The translations under genes and the position numbers were made by a program. Shown here piece by piece: positions 5,479 to 5,612 of a DNA stretch of 5,612 nt (the first letter of the stretch is position 1; every line of letters begins with the position of its first letter). Where the stretch lies: positions 1-5,612 of the forward strand of contig JABXGX010000181.1 in NCBI GenBank assembly GCA_016550405.1. Reading direction: 5' to 3'. This DNA is from an archaeon. GTDB lineage: Archaea; Asgardarchaeota; Hermodarchaeia; Hermodarchaeales; Hermodarchaeaceae. The notes beneath the pieces are model-generated. The model saw only the letters and a program-made list of their open reading frames with translations, had not been told where the DNA came from and made no database searches.

Positions 5479-5612
5479 TTAGTTAATCTTGACTTCAACA
5501 GTCTTGATTGCCTCTCGGAATGGAAGCGTAATGTTAAGGAAGCCATCCTTATAGTCTGCAGACGTTTTGTCTACATCAATTGCGTGAGCAAGCTGATAAC
5601 AGGTCGAATACT
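5479..5612 (-). CDS. Small heat-shock protein Hsp20/alpha-crystallin, C-terminal fragment (5' end off-window)
   Basis: Reading the minus strand from the right edge gives 43 residues ending at a TAA (forward bases 5479-5481). They contain the hallmark end of the alpha-crystallin domain: IDVDKTSADYKDGFLNITLP, with the A-x4-G-x-L signature (A18, G23, L25 of the visible part) followed by LP. A short tail ends VEVKIN, where VEV or VKI may serve as the I/V-x-I/V motif that docks on neighbouring subunits. Hsp20 proteins are cytoplasmic, ATP-independent holdases that form oligomers and bind unfolding proteins under heat or other stress. The N-terminal arm, most of the domain and the promoter lie beyond the window. 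It converges on the membrane protein gene and shares no operon with it. Few residues are seen, but the motif is distinctive. Confidence 0.82.
   Translation of the reverse strand, partial: YSTCYQLAHAIDVDKTSADYKDGFLNITLPFREAIKTVEVKIN

Noticed and set aside
1..5612. CRISPR arrays, tRNA or rRNA genes, insertion sequences or attachment sites.
   Set aside because: No regularly spaced repeats, cloverleaf-like segments, transposase motifs or flanking inverted repeats were seen.

Overview
The window reads as an archaeal chromosome segment. Pointers are a TATA-like box before the main gene cluster, oligo-T tracts instead of hairpin-plus-U terminators, a heterodisulfide-reductase-type iron-sulfur protein beside GlcD-type flavoproteins, and a small heat-shock protein. 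The DNA is moderately AT-rich by eye. The overall style would suit an Asgard (Thor- or Heimdallarchaeia-like) or Bathyarchaeia-like archaeon. That is an impression, since no rRNA or marker gene is present, and a bacterial host is not formally excluded.

Layout, left to right. (1) 1-590 (+): the C-terminal half of a metal-dependent amidohydrolase. (2) A 76-base gap with a TATA-like box and a strong Shine-Dalgarno match. (3) 667-4990 (+): a tight three-gene operon coding for a GlcD-like flavoprotein (493 aa), an HdrD/GlcF-like Fe-S protein with two ferredoxin-type clusters and two complete CCG domains (423 aa), and a second, divergent GlcD-like flavoprotein (523 aa). Both internal junctions share the octamer GACTAATG, in which the upstream TAA stop and downstream ATG start overlap by one base, with a G-rich ribosome binding site 7 nt before each ATG. 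(4) 5036-5401 (+): a 121-aa protein with three predicted membrane segments and no His or Cys. (5) A short convergent intergenic region with oligo-T tracts for both strands and a perfect 10-bp palindrome. (6) 5479-5612 (-): the C-terminus of an Hsp20/alpha-crystallin small heat-shock protein that continues past the right edge.

How the genes probably work together: the trio has the parts of a multi-subunit 2-hydroxyacid (glycolate/lactate-like) dehydrogenase. One or two FAD subunits would oxidise the substrate, and the Fe-S/CCG subunit would pass electrons to a quinone, a thiol/disulfide or another carrier. The gene order FAD-FeS-FAD differs from E. coli glcDEF (FAD-FAD-FeS), and both flavoproteins have unusual FAD-loop regions. 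The substrate and electron acceptor cannot be read from the sequence. The small membrane protein could anchor the complex but cannot be a haem b subunit. The amidohydrolase and Hsp20 look like unrelated neighbours. The most interesting item is the uncharacterised FAD-FeS-FAD module.
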